A stretch of 64,000 bases of DNA, taken from Poriferisodalis sp965204195 (lineage in GTDB: Bacteria; Actinomycetota; Acidimicrobiia; Acidimicrobiales; Poriferisodalaceae). The position numbers and the translations under genes were made by a program. This document shows, in pieces, positions 7,189-15,978 of the stretch (positions are counted from its first letter, which is position 1; each line of letters opens with the position of its first letter). The DNA lies in contig NZ_OZ241975.1 of NCBI RefSeq assembly GCF_965204195.1, positions 3,410,001-3,474,000 on the forward strand. The letters run 5' to 3'. The notes under the pieces are model-generated. The model was not told where the DNA came from. It was given only the letters and a program-made list of their open reading frames with translations, and ran no database searches.

Positions 7189-8460
7189 TGTGGTGGTTCA
7201 GGACATAGGAACCTTATGTCGCGAGACATAGGAACTTCGGCTGTGCGGTCCAGGGTGTGCGATGTCGCGGAATCGCCTGGTGATCATGGCTGTTGTGGTG
7301 GAGGGGCGAACCCACGCTGATGTGGCTGCTCAGTACGGGTTGTCGCGTTCGTGGGTGACCAAGCTGGTGGCTCGCTGGCGGGCTGAGGGCGAGGCGGCGT
7401 TCGAGCCCAGGTCGCGTCGCCCTCGCAGCTCGCCGGCCCGCGTTCCCGACGCGGTGACCGATCTGGTTGTGGGCCTGCGCATCGAGCTGGCCGCCCAGGG
7501 GCTCGACGCGGGGCCGGCGACGATCGCGTGGCATCTGGAGCGCCGTCACCAGATCATGGTGTCGCCCTCCACGATCCGGCGGCGTCTGGTCGCGGCGGGC
7601 CTGGTCACCCCCGAGCCCGCCAAGCGGCCCCGCAGCTCCTATGTGCGATTCGCGGCGGACCTGCCCAACGAGACCTGGCAGACCGACTTCACCCACACTC
7701 GGCTCGCCGACCGCGCCCCAGCCGAGATCCTGACCTGGCTCGATGACTGCTCCCGCTACGCACTGTCGGTCACCGCCCACCGGCGAGTCAGCGGCCCAGC
7801 AGTCGCCGACACGTTCACAAAAGCAGCAGACCAGCACGGGTGTCCCGCCTCGGTGCTGTCAGACAACGCCATGGTCTACACCACTCGCTACGCCGGCGGC
7901 CGAGGCGGCAAGAACGCCCTCGAGACCCTCCTGGCCGACCTCGGCGTCGCACAGAAGCACTCCCGCCCCAACCACCCCAGAACCTGCGGCAAAGTCGAGC
8001 GCTTCCAGCAGACCCTCAAAAAATGGCTCGCAGCCCGACCCCCCGCCCACAGCGTCGACCAGCTCCAAGCACACCTCGACGACTTCACCGACGAATACAA
8101 CAACCGCAGACCCCACCGCAGCCTCGGCCGCTCCACCCCGGCGGTCGCCTACCGGCGCCTGCCCAAAGCCACACCCCAACCCCACAACAGCCCCACCCAC
8201 CACCGCGTCCGCACAGACCGCGTCGACAAAACCGGCTCAGTCACACTGCGCCACAACGGCCGACTCCACCACATCGGCATCGGCCGCTCCCACACAGGCA
8301 CCCCAGTCATCCTGCTCATCGCCGGACTCAACATCCGCGTCATCGACCACGACACCGGAGAACTCATCCGAGCCCTCACCCTCAACCCACAACGCGACTA
8401 CCAACCCCAAAACTGACAACCGCGCAGGTTCACAACGTTCCGATGTCTCGCGACATCACA
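7189..8460 (+). mobile_element. IS481-family insertion sequence
   Basis: A 1,272-bp element with TGTG...CACA ends. The first 30 bases of the two ends match at 21 of 30 positions as imperfect inverted repeats. A second subterminal copy at 7216-7235 matches the right end at 19 of 20 positions, so the left end may be compound or nested. It carries one intact transposase gene. Both flanks have the 17-bp direct repeat. The element inserted in the 3' end of tRNA-fMet and regenerated that end. Confidence 0.85.
7262..8416 (+). CDS. IS481-family DDE transposase
   Basis: 384 residues. An N-terminal helix-turn-helix (about 15-50, DVAAQYGLSRSWVTKLV) is followed by an rve integrase core. The catalytic triad is visible: Asp in WQTDFTH, Asp in LSDNAMVYT and Glu in GKVERFQQTL. 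The RPHRSLGRSTPAVAY motif is typical of IS481 and IS3-like transposases. The frame is complete from ATG to stop with no frameshift, so the enzyme may be active. It catalyses cut-and-paste or copy-paste movement of the surrounding element. Confidence 0.92.
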   Translation: MSRNRLVIMAVVVEGRTHADVAAQYGLSRSWVTKLVARWRAEGEAAFEPRSRRPRSSPARVPDAVTDLVVGLRIELAAQGLDAGPATIAWHLERRHQIMVSPSTIRRRLVAAGLVTPEPAKRPRSSYVRFAADLPNETWQTDFTHTRLADRAPAEILTWLDDCSRYALSVTAHRRVSGPAVADTFTKAADQHGCPASVLSDNAMVYTTRYAGGRGGKNALETLLADLGVAQKHSRPNHPRTCGKVERFQQTLKKWLAARPPAHSVDQLQAHLDDFTDEYNNRRPHRSLGRSTPAVAYRRLPKATPQPHNSPTHHRVRTDRVDKTGSVTLRHNGRLHHIGIGRSHTGTPVILLIAGLNIRVIDHDTGELIRALTLNPQRDYQPQN

Positions 8461-8477
8461 CTTGGTGGCGGGGGCAG
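8461..8477. repeat. Right copy of 17-bp direct repeat, inside tRNA-fMet 3' end
   Basis: Identical to 7172-7188. It covers the last 15 bases of the tRNA gene, including its encoded CCA, plus two bases beyond. Confidence 0.8.
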
Positions 8478-8539
8478 GATTTGAACCTGCGACCTTCGGG
8501 TTATGAGCCCGACGAGCTTCCAGACTGCTCCACCCCGCG
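8463..8539 (-). tRNA. Initiator tRNA-fMet (CAT)
   Basis: 77 nt, beginning CGCGGGGTGGAGCAG. The anticodon stem-loop carries three consecutive G:C pairs around CTCATAA, the hallmark of an initiator tRNA. The T arm GCAGG-TTCAAAT-CCTGC is followed by an acceptor strand in which position 1 (C) faces position 72 (C). A non-Watson-Crick 1-72 pair is another initiator identity element. The 3' CCA is encoded. The molecule is complete even though an IS element abuts its 3' end. Confidence 0.97.
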
Positions 8540-8661
8540 GCGAGAGCGATAACCCTACCAGTGGCCTCCCGACGCCAGCAAGGCTGGGCACGGGCCCCGC
8601 TCATCTCAGAGTCGAAGGCTGCTGAGCGACTCCGGAGCCTCGGGCAGCGGCGGCGGGGGGG

Positions 8662-11600
8662 TTAGCCGGTGGCGGCTTGTTGGAGGATTCGGGCAGCTCT
8701 GGCAATGAGGCGTTCGGCCTCGTCGACTGCCGTTTGGTAGGCGGCGAGATCGCCTTCGCGCAGGGCGGCGTCGGCCCGCTCGAAGGCCCTTGCGGCCCGT
8801 TCGAGCAAGTCACCCACGTCGTCAGTGTCCGGCGCCGTGTCGGGCTCGTCGGCCTCATCTTCGGGCGCGGCTGCTGCAGGCTCGTCCTCGGGGTCGTCGG
8901 GCGCAGCGGGCGCTTCGTCGGTTCGGCGCACTGTGCCGTTGCCGATGTCGATGCTGGCGCCGATCGCTTTCTCGAGCGCCCCTTCGAACGTCTCAGAGAT
9001 CACAACGTTCGAGCCGATGCCGGCAATCACCAACTGCAGCTCGGGCACCGCCGTCGGCCCCGTGGCCGCAATGAACAACGGCCGCACGTACAGCAGCGAG
9101 TTCTCCACCGGGATCAGCAGCAGGTTGCCGGGCCGCACCACTGAACCGTTCTGGTTCAGCAGCGTCAGCCGCTCGGAGATCTCCTCCTCGGTCTGGATGT
9201 TCGAGTTGAACAGCGCCGGACCGTCGATGGGCTGATCCGAGCGGATCTCGAACACCTCGATCTGGCCGTACCGGTCGGGATCGTTGTGGACCACCATGAA
9301 GCCCTCGAGGTTCTTCCGGGAATCATCCTCGGAGAACGGCACGAACGGCCGGAAGATCACGAACGACGCATCGTCGTCGCCGGGCAATCGGAACAGCAGG
9401 TACTGCGGCGAGATCCTGGCCTCGACCGTGGCAATCACCTGCCCTGTCGTCTCGTCGCGCACCGTCTCCACCGTGGTCTGGCCGATGGAATCGCCCGGGT
9501 CTTGCGCCACCGCCCACGCACCAGCAGCGTCGTAGAACTCCGACGGGTCATTGAGGCGGTACCGGCCCCACGCATCGGTCTGCACCCGGAACAGGTCCTC
9601 GGGATAGCGGAAGTGCTCCTGCAGCTCGGCGGGCGGGTCTTCGGTGGCGAACAGCGCCGGGAACTGCTTGATGTACGACTGCACGATCGGGTCGCTGCGG
9701 TCGACCACGTAGAACGTGACCGTGCCGTCGTGGGCGTCCACCACGGCCTTCACCGAGTTGCGCACATAGTTATGCGGGTCTCGCAGATCGCTGCCCAGCG
9801 TGGCCGCCCGCGAATTGGTGCGCTGCGCGTACGGGAACTGCGTGGTGGTGGTGTAGGCGTCGAGCACCCACTTCACCTTCCCGTCGATCACCACGGGATA
9901 GGGGTCGTTGTCATACGACAGGAACGGGGCCAACAGGCTCACCCGCTCCTGGATGTCGCGGTTGTAGAGGATGCGGCTGCTGCCCTGGATCTCGCCCGAC
10001 ACCAGCAGGTTCGGCTCGGCGAAGCGCACCGCGAAGGCCAGGCGCCGGAAGAAGCCGCCGATGCCCACGCCGTCGGCACCGTCGTAGCGGGTGGTCTCGG
10101 TGCGGTCGTCGTCGTCCTGGAAGTCGACCTCGGCACGCTGGGCGCCCACGATGGCGTAGCCCTGCAGGTCCTCGCCCACGTACAGGCCCGGCTCGTCGAG
10201 CTCGAGCGCCTCAGCGCCCGGCGTGATCACATTCGGGATGTCGCCCAGCGCGTACGCCGGGCGGCCGTTGGCGTCGACCCCGTTGGCCGGCGCTGCCGCC
10301 ACGCCGTAGCCGTGGGTGTAGGCGACGTGCTCGGTCTCCCACGTGTCGGTGGGCAGCTCGGTGGGGCGCAGCTCACGGGCCGCCAGCACGATCTGGGTGA
10401 CCTGGCCGTCGATCTCGTAGCGGTCCACGTCGATGTCGCGGAAGTCGTAGAAGCTCTTGATGCCCTGGGTCTGCTGGAACGTGTCCTGCATGACGGCGGG
10501 ATCGAGCAGCCGCACGTTGCGCACCGTGTCGAAGTTGTTCTCGATGTCTTCGGCGGTCAGCCCGGGTTCGTAGTTGAACTCGCGGGGCGACACGTTGTCG
10601 AGCCCGAGCGCGATGCGGGTCATCTCGATGTTGCGCTCGATGTAGGGCGCCTCCCGGGTCGACTCCGAGGGCTCCACCTGGAAGCGCTGCACGATGGCGG
10701 GGTAGGCAGCGCCCGCCAGCCCGGCGATCACCACCCACAGCGCCACGGCGATCACCGGGTAGGTGAAGCCCCGCCGCCAGATGTTCACCACCAGCAGCAG
10801 GAAGCTGAACAGGCTGATCACCATCAGCAGCCGCAGCACCGGCAGCTGGGCGTTGACGTCGGTGTAGGTGGCGCCGTCGACGAAGCCCCGGGTGGACAGC
10901 GTGAGCTCGAACTGGTCGAAGTAGTAGCCCACCGCCTTGATGAGCGCCAGCAGGCCCAGCAGCAGCGACAGGTGCGCCTTCACCTGCGGCTGCACCCGGC
11001 TGCCGGCAGGGGCTTGCACCCGAATCGCGCCGTTCAGGTAGTGCCAGATGGTGGTGAAGATGAACGTGACCAGCACCGCGGCGAATGCCCAGCCGACCAG
11101 GAAGTTGAAGAACGGCAGGCGGAAGACGTAGAAGCCGATGTCGCGGCCGAACTGGGGGTCGGTGAGGCCGAAGTCGGTGGCGTTGATGAAGAACAGCCAC
11201 GACTCCCACTGGCCCGAGACGCCGGTGCCGACCATGAAGGCGAGCACCAGCGAGACGCCGATGCGGATGAGGGCGCGGCGACGACGGGAGATCTGGTGCC
11301 AGCGGGCGGCGATGTCCTCGGCCGGGCCCGTCGGCGTGGCGCGTGCGGCCAGACGCTCGGCGATGAACAGGTTCACCCACAGCAGCACGAAGAAGATCGC
11401 CGTGAACAGCAGCCCGAGGCCGATCTTGGCCCACAGCACCTTCCACCACACCGAGGCGTAGCCCAGGCTGTCGAACCACAGGTAGTCGGTCCAGAAGCCG
11501 GCGAGGCCCCGGATGGAGAACAGCAGGACGAGGCCGGCCGCGACGACGATGCCGATGATCAGGCGGAACCGGGTGAGGCCGCGTGGGCGGCGTGGCACCC

Positions 11601-11694
11601 GCTGGGGGCCGCCGGGACCTTGGGGTCGTTGAGGACCCTGAGGCCCGCCTGGTGGCCCAGACGAAGGGGGTGGCATGTCCTCGGGCGGGCGCAT
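8662..11694 (-). CDS. UPF0182 (COG1615) large membrane protein
   Basis: 1,010 residues. A Pro/Gly-rich cytoplasmic start (1-40) is followed by about seven membrane segments in the first 330 residues (for example LIIGIVVAAGLVLLFSI and LVLAFMVGTGV). A large extracytoplasmic region follows, then a very acidic tail (about 930-975) and a helical end. The length and the early FWTDYLWFDSLGYASVWW are diagnostic of UPF0182, a family widespread in Actinobacteria with no established biochemical role. It is transcribed alone. A TAGCCT box lies 9 nt before the ATG. Confidence 0.9.
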   Translation of the reverse strand: MRPPEDMPPPSSGPPGGPQGPQRPQGPGGPQRVPRRPRGLTRFRLIIGIVVAAGLVLLFSIRGLAGFWTDYLWFDSLGYASVWWKVLWAKIGLGLLFTAIFFVLLWVNLFIAERLAARATPTGPAEDIAARWHQISRRRRALIRIGVSLVLAFMVGTGVSGQWESWLFFINATDFGLTDPQFGRDIGFYVFRLPFFNFLVGWAFAAVLVTFIFTTIWHYLNGAIRVQAPAGSRVQPQVKAHLSLLLGLLALIKAVGYYFDQFELTLSTRGFVDGATYTDVNAQLPVLRLLMVISLFSFLLLVVNIWRRGFTYPVIAVALWVVIAGLAGAAYPAIVQRFQVEPSESTREAPYIERNIEMTRIALGLDNVSPREFNYEPGLTAEDIENNFDTVRNVRLLDPAVMQDTFQQTQGIKSFYDFRDIDVDRYEIDGQVTQIVLAARELRPTELPTDTWETEHVAYTHGYGVAAAPANGVDANGRPAYALGDIPNVITPGAEALELDEPGLYVGEDLQGYAIVGAQRAEVDFQDDDDRTETTRYDGADGVGIGGFFRRLAFAVRFAEPNLLVSGEIQGSSRILYNRDIQERVSLLAPFLSYDNDPYPVVIDGKVKWVLDAYTTTTQFPYAQRTNSRAATLGSDLRDPHNYVRNSVKAVVDAHDGTVTFYVVDRSDPIVQSYIKQFPALFATEDPPAELQEHFRYPEDLFRVQTDAWGRYRLNDPSEFYDAAGAWAVAQDPGDSIGQTTVETVRDETTGQVIATVEARISPQYLLFRLPGDDDASFVIFRPFVPFSEDDSRKNLEGFMVVHNDPDRYGQIEVFEIRSDQPIDGPALFNSNIQTEEEISERLTLLNQNGSVVRPGNLLLIPVENSLLYVRPLFIAATGPTAVPELQLVIAGIGSNVVISETFEGALEKAIGASIDIGNGTVRRTDEAPAAPDDPEDEPAAAAPEDEADEPDTAPDTDDVGDLLERAARAFERADAALREGDLAAYQTAVDEAERLIARAARILQQAATG

Positions 11695-11764
11695 ACGGCG
11701 CTGAGGCTACTGGGGAGCGCGGGCACCGCAGGCGGCGTACCGCGCCGCCGGCGCGCGGGGCGCG

Positions 11765-11770
11765 TAGGTT
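11765..11770 (+). promoter_or_regulatory. -10 box of purNH
   Basis: TAGGTT ends 7 nt before the GTG at 11778, so a leaderless mRNA is predicted. The -35 position is GC-rich with no recognisable box. Confidence 0.45.
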
Positions 11771-11777
11771 CGGCGCC

Positions 11778-12488
11778 GTGCGGCTGGCGGTACTGGTCTC
11801 GGGAACCGGATCCATCCTCGAAGCGATGCTCGACAGCGGGCTGCCGGTGGACCTGGTGGGGGCCGATCGGCCGTGCCGGGGGCTGGGCATTGCCGACGGC
11901 GCAGGGATCGAGACAGTGCTGGTGGCCCGTTCGGACTGGACGGGCGGGGCCAGCGACTCAGGTGGGGGCAGTGCGACCGGCATGGACGACGCGGCGGGAG
12001 GGCGCGCTGTTTCGGGGCGGCGGCGCTTTGACCGCGAGGGCTACAGCTGCGAGCTGGCTTCCGTGCTCGGCGGTCGAGGCGTGGACGTGGTGGCGATGGC
12101 CGGCTTCGGCACGGTGCTGGACGAGTCGTTCTTCGCATGGGGCGACGGGCGCTACCGGGGGCGGGTGCTGAACACCCACCCGTCGCTGCTGCCGGCGTTC
12201 CCGGGTTGGCACGCCGTGCGTGAAGCGCTGGATGCGGGGGCTGTCGAGTCGGGCTGCACCGTGCATGTGGCGATTCCCGAGGTGGACGCCGGCCCGGTGC
12301 TGGCCCAGCAGGCAGTGCCAGTGCTGGCCGGCGACGACGAGGCCACGCTGCACGAGCGAATCAAGGCGGTGGAGAGGAAGCTCTACCCGGCCACGATTGC
12401 GGTGTTCCTGGAGCGCTGTGCCGGTGAGGACGCAATGGGCTTGCGGGAAGTCGAACTCGAATACAGGCAGGAAGGACAGACCCGATGA
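11778..12488 (+). CDS. purN: Phosphoribosylglycinamide formyltransferase
   Basis: 236 residues, cytosolic. It transfers a formyl group from 10-formyl-THF to GAR, the third step of purine synthesis. It begins VRLAVLVSGTGSILEAML. The catalytic Asn and His lie in NTHPSLLPAFPG and the catalytic Asp in EVDAGPVLAQQAV. Compared with typical PurN (about 200 residues) it carries a Gly/Ser-rich insertion of about 30 residues at 53-85. The GTG start follows a TAGGTT box by 7 nt. The stop overlaps purH (ATGA), so the two are coupled. Confidence 0.92.
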   Translation: MRLAVLVSGTGSILEAMLDSGLPVDLVGADRPCRGLGIADGAGIETVLVARSDWTGGASDSGGGSATGMDDAAGGRAVSGRRRFDREGYSCELASVLGGRGVDVVAMAGFGTVLDESFFAWGDGRYRGRVLNTHPSLLPAFPGWHAVREALDAGAVESGCTVHVAIPEVDAGPVLAQQAVPVLAGDDEATLHERIKAVERKLYPATIAVFLERCAGEDAMGLREVELEYRQEGQTR

Positions 12489-14047
12489 GGGCGTTGATCT
12501 CGGTGTGGGACAAGACGGGTGTGGTCGACTTCGCGACCCGGCTGTCGGACCTCGGGTGGGAGATCGTCTCGAGCGGCGGGACGGCTGCGGCGCTGGCCGA
12601 GGCCGGCGTGCCGGTGCTGGCGGTGGAAGACGTCACCGGCAGCCCCGAGATGCTGGACGGCCGGGTGAAGACGCTGCACCCTCGCATCCACGGCGGGATC
12701 CTGGCGGACCGGTCGAAGCCAGCGCACTTGGCGTCGCTCGACGAGCACGGCATCGCGGCCATCGACTTGGTGGTGTGCAACCTGTACCCGTTCCGGTCCG
12801 ATCCGGGGCCCGAGCTGATCGACATCGGCGGGCCGGCGATGGTGCGGGCGGCGGCGAAGAACCATGGCGACGATGACGGCGGCGTGGGCGTGGTGGTGGA
12901 CCCCGCCGACTACGAGGCGGTCCTGGCCGAGCTGGCCGATGCAGGTGCCGGTGGGCTGAGCGCGGTGACGCGGCGGCGGCTGGCGCGGGCCGCCTTCGCC
13001 CATACGGCTGCCTATGACGCGGCGATCGTGAGCTGGCTAGACGAGCCCGCCGAGGGCGAGACCGAGGCAGGGGCCGATGAATCACCCGCTCCCCTGCCGC
13101 CGACCGTGCACCTGGCGCTGGAACGGGTGGACGAATGCCGCTACGGCGAGAACCCGCACCATCTCGGCGCCCGCTACCGGCCGGTCGGCGAGTCGACCTG
13201 GTGGGACCACGCCTACCAGCACAGCGGGCTGGCGCTCAGCTACCTGAACTTCTTCGACGCTGATGCGGCATGGCGGATCGTGCACGACCTCGGCGCTGCT
13301 GAGAGCTCTTCGGCGGTCGTGATCGTGAAGCACGCCAACCCGTGCGGTGCCGCGGCCGGCGACGATCTCGCCGACGTGTACCAGCGGGCGTACGACTGCG
13401 ATGCCCGCTCGGCGTTCGGCGGGATCGTGGCGTTCAACAAGATCGTCGACCTCGACACGGTCGAGCGCATCGAAGCCGCCGCCCAGGCCGACCTGATCAT
13501 CGCGCCCGGCTACGAGGACGGCGTGGTGGAGCGCCTCGAGGCCAAGCGGCGCAACACCCGGGTGCTGGAGGCGCCACGGCCCGACGAGGCCGGCCTGTCA
13601 TTGCGGCAGATCAACGGCGGATGGCTGGTGCAGTCGCCCCACAGGTTCGCTTCAGCGCCTGAGAACTGGCAGGTGGTCACCCAACGCAAGCCCACGGCCA
13701 GCGAGCTGGCCGATGCCCGTTTCGCCTGGCGGGTCTGCGGGCACGTCATGTCGAACGCGATCGTGCTGGCGCGGGACCGCACGGCCTGGGGCATTGGCGC
13801 CGGCCAGCAGAACCGGGTGGAGTCCGGTCAGCTCGCGGCAACCAAAGCCGACGGGCGGGCTGCCGGCGGCGCCTGTGCCAGCGACGCGTTCTACCCCTTC
13901 GGCGACGGCGTCGAGGCGGCGGCTGAGGCGGGCGTGGCCGTAGTGGTGCAACCCGGCGGCGCCCTGCGAGACGACGACGTGATCGCCCGGGCCAACGAGC
14001 TTGGCCTCGCCATGCTGTTCACCGGCGAGCGGCAGTTCCGGCACTGA
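12485..14047 (+). CDS. purH: Bifunctional AICAR formyltransferase/IMP cyclohydrolase
   Basis: 520 residues, the normal family length. The N-terminal MGS-like domain (1-190) begins RALISVWDKTGVVDFATRL and closes the IMP ring. The C-terminal AICARFT domain contains the catalytic VKHANPCGAAAG Lys-His pair. Together they carry out the last two steps of IMP synthesis. Translation is coupled to purN through a 4-base overlap. A strong hairpin spans the stop codon. Confidence 0.96.
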   Translation: MRALISVWDKTGVVDFATRLSDLGWEIVSSGGTAAALAEAGVPVLAVEDVTGSPEMLDGRVKTLHPRIHGGILADRSKPAHLASLDEHGIAAIDLVVCNLYPFRSDPGPELIDIGGPAMVRAAAKNHGDDDGGVGVVVDPADYEAVLAELADAGAGGLSAVTRRRLARAAFAHTAAYDAAIVSWLDEPAEGETEAGADESPAPLPPTVHLALERVDECRYGENPHHLGARYRPVGESTWWDHAYQHSGLALSYLNFFDADAAWRIVHDLGAAESSSAVVIVKHANPCGAAAGDDLADVYQRAYDCDARSAFGGIVAFNKIVDLDTVERIEAAAQADLIIAPGYEDGVVERLEAKRRNTRVLEAPRPDEAGLSLRQINGGWLVQSPHRFASAPENWQVVTQRKPTASELADARFAWRVCGHVMSNAIVLARDRTAWGIGAGQQNRVESGQLAATKADGRAAGGACASDAFYPFGDGVEAAAEAGVAVVVQPGGALRDDDVIARANELGLAMLFTGERQFRH

Positions 14048-14057
14048 TGAGTGCCGG
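14038..14057 (+). terminator. Hairpin across the purH stop codon
   Basis: CCGGCACT-GATG-AGTGCCGG: an 8-bp perfect stem with a 4-nt loop that includes the stop codon. No T-run follows, so termination is only inferred. Confidence 0.45.
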
Positions 14058-14058
14058 A

Positions 14059-14106
14059 ACCATTGAACGCAGTCGGCACTAATGGCAAGACCATCGAACG
14101 CAGTCG
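14059..14106 (+). repeat. Imperfect 17-bp direct repeat with 31-bp period
   Basis: ACCATTGAACGCAGTCG at 14059-14075 recurs with one change at 14090-14106. It lies between purH and the PBP4-type gene and covers the potential leader of the latter. Function unknown; it could be a duplicated regulator site or a simple tandem duplication. Confidence 0.6.
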
Positions 14107-14117
14107 ACGCGACTCCG

Positions 14118-15914
14118 ATGAAGCGGCTAGGCGCTGCCGCGGCTGCTGCGGTTCTTGTAGCTGCAGGTCTCGTGGGAATGTGGCCGGCGAGCGCAGGCGC
14201 ACAGGCAGCAGGATCGGCGACGCTGCCGCCGCCCGAGGTGCTGGGCGACTGCGCCGGTGCGGTGCCGGTGATCGTCGCGTCCGATGCCGACGCACAGTCC
14301 GACATCTACTCGGCCGTCACGCTCGTCGGCGTGCTGGACGCCAAGAGTTGCATCGTGCTGGCCGGCGGCCGCGACGACCCATTCCCGCAGGACCAGCTGG
14401 AGAGGCTCGCCACAGCAGCGGCCGGCGGCTATGTCGTCGGCGGGCCCGCAGCAGTGCCGAACACCAAGCTGTCGGGCCGCAAGATGACCCGCGTCTACGG
14501 CGCAGATCGCTGGGAGACCGCAACCGCGGTGGGCGAGGTTGCGGCGGCCCTTGCTGCAGGTGAGGACCCCAGCGGATCCGACGACACAGGTGAGGAAGTT
14601 GACGGCACGCCTGCCTGGCAGCAGCGGCTGGCAACCGAATTCTCGGCCGCGCTGCGGTCCAGCGAGGCAACAGACGACATGTGCATGTCGCTGTATCGCA
14701 ACGGCAAGCCGATCTTCGAACACAAGGCGAACACGCCCCTGCTGCCGGCATCGCTCGCCAAGCTCGCCACGGCCACTGCCGCGCTGAGCGAACTGGGCGC
14801 CGAGGCCACCTTCACCACCCGGGTGGTTGCCGACGCCGGCGCGCTCGATGCGGTCAGCGACGGCGTGCTGCGCGGCGACCTGTACCTCATCGGCGGCGGT
14901 GACCCGGTGCTGGCCACGCCCGGCTACATCAATCGCATTGCCGATGCGCGCCCCTACACCGACGTGACCCAGCTCGCAGACAGCGTCATGGCGGCGCTCG
15001 ACGCTCACGGCATCGACACCATCGAGGGCGCCATCGTCGGCGACGGATCATGGTTCGCCGACGGCGAGCAGAGCTACACCTCGCACTCCCTGCCGGGCGC
15101 GACGCCGGAGACCCCGGCGATCTGGAAGCAGTCGTACCTGTCGGGGAACTTCGTGGGCGTCTTGTCGGGGCTGATCATCAACGACGGCTACTCGCCCTAC
15201 GCCATCGACCGCCGGAGCCACACCCGCAGCGCCGATTCGACGAAGGCAGCAGCGTCGGACTTCGACGATCTGCTCGAAGCACGCGGCATGGTGATCCGTC
15301 ACCGGCCGCGTTCGGGCAGCGCCCCCGCAGCAGGCGATTCGACCGATCTGGGCAGCATCACCTCGCCATCGGTCGCTGAGATGCTGGTGCGGATCCTGCG
15401 CTACTCGGAGAACACGCCAGCGGAGATGCTGTTCAAGCAGATCGGTCGGCACGGCGGCGACTCGTCCCGAGCGGGCTCGGCGAAAGCGGCGAGTACCGCG
15501 CTCGGCGATCTCCTGGACACGACGGCCGACGAAATCGTCTTGGTTGACGGCTCGGGGCTGTCGGTTCACAACCGCATGAGCTGCGAGGCTGCCGTGCGGC
15601 TGCTGCTGTTGGCCGGCAGTGATTCCCGGTTGGTGACCTCGCTGTCGATCGCGGGTCGAACCCCGACGCTGCAGAGCTGCGGCCCGCGGCCCCCCGGAAA
15701 CGGGCAGGGCCCGGCGAACACGGTCTTCGCCAAGGGCGGTCAGCTCAACGACAGCTCGGCCATCGCCGGGGTCAGCACCGCGGCCAACGGCGACGTGCTC
15801 ACCTTCGCCATGATCGCCAACGAACCGTTGATCATCCGAATCGGAAGCTGCAACTCCCTGCGCCAACGCACGCTCGACGCCATAGGCCGCTACACCTACG
15901 GCCCCGCGAGCTGA
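14118..15914 (+). CDS. dacB: Cell-wall-binding repeat fused to PBP4-type D-Ala-D-Ala carboxypeptidase
   Basis: 598 residues from ATG 14118, which gives a clean signal peptide (1-30). ATG 14082 would add 12 residues. Residues about 45-150 match cell-wall-binding repeat 2 (VPVIVASDADAQSDIYSAV, then IVLAGG and YVVGGPAAV). The rest is a peptidase S13/PBP4 domain with SxxK at S212-K215 (PASLAKL), an SxN motif in YSENTPAEML, and FAKGGQLND in place of KTG. It should act on peptidoglycan outside the membrane as a carboxypeptidase or endopeptidase. The N-terminal fusion probably tethers it to the wall. Confidence 0.85.
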   Translation: MKRLGAAAAAAVLVAAGLVGMWPASAGAQAAGSATLPPPEVLGDCAGAVPVIVASDADAQSDIYSAVTLVGVLDAKSCIVLAGGRDDPFPQDQLERLATAAAGGYVVGGPAAVPNTKLSGRKMTRVYGADRWETATAVGEVAAALAAGEDPSGSDDTGEEVDGTPAWQQRLATEFSAALRSSEATDDMCMSLYRNGKPIFEHKANTPLLPASLAKLATATAALSELGAEATFTTRVVADAGALDAVSDGVLRGDLYLIGGGDPVLATPGYINRIADARPYTDVTQLADSVMAALDAHGIDTIEGAIVGDGSWFADGEQSYTSHSLPGATPETPAIWKQSYLSGNFVGVLSGLIINDGYSPYAIDRRSHTRSADSTKAAASDFDDLLEARGMVIRHRPRSGSAPAAGDSTDLGSITSPSVAEMLVRILRYSENTPAEMLFKQIGRHGGDSSRAGSAKAASTALGDLLDTTADEIVLVDGSGLSVHNRMSCEAAVRLLLLAGSDSRLVTSLSIAGRTPTLQSCGPRPPGNGQGPANTVFAKGGQLNDSSAIAGVSTAANGDVLTFAMIANEPLIIRIGSCNSLRQRTLDAIGRYTYGPAS

Positions 15915-15978
15915 TCGCTGCCGCCGACAACCGAGTGGATGCCGGTTCGTCGGTACGCTGCGAACCACAGGCGCCGCC

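Noticed and set aside
7172..8477. Integrase-type attL/attR pair at the tRNA 3' end
   Set aside because: The 17-bp copies abut the IS481 termini exactly and no integrase gene lies between them, so a target-site duplication explains them better.
11583..11777. N-terminal extension of PurN to an upstream start at 11583
   Set aside because: It would overlap the start of the UPF0182 gene and add 65 residues before the conserved PurN beginning.
9286..12171. A 961-codon plus-strand open frame opposite the UPF0182 gene
   Set aside because: It is the antisense shadow of a GC-rich gene with strong third-position bias; its translation is low-complexity and matches no family, while the minus strand encodes a recognisable UPF0182 protein.
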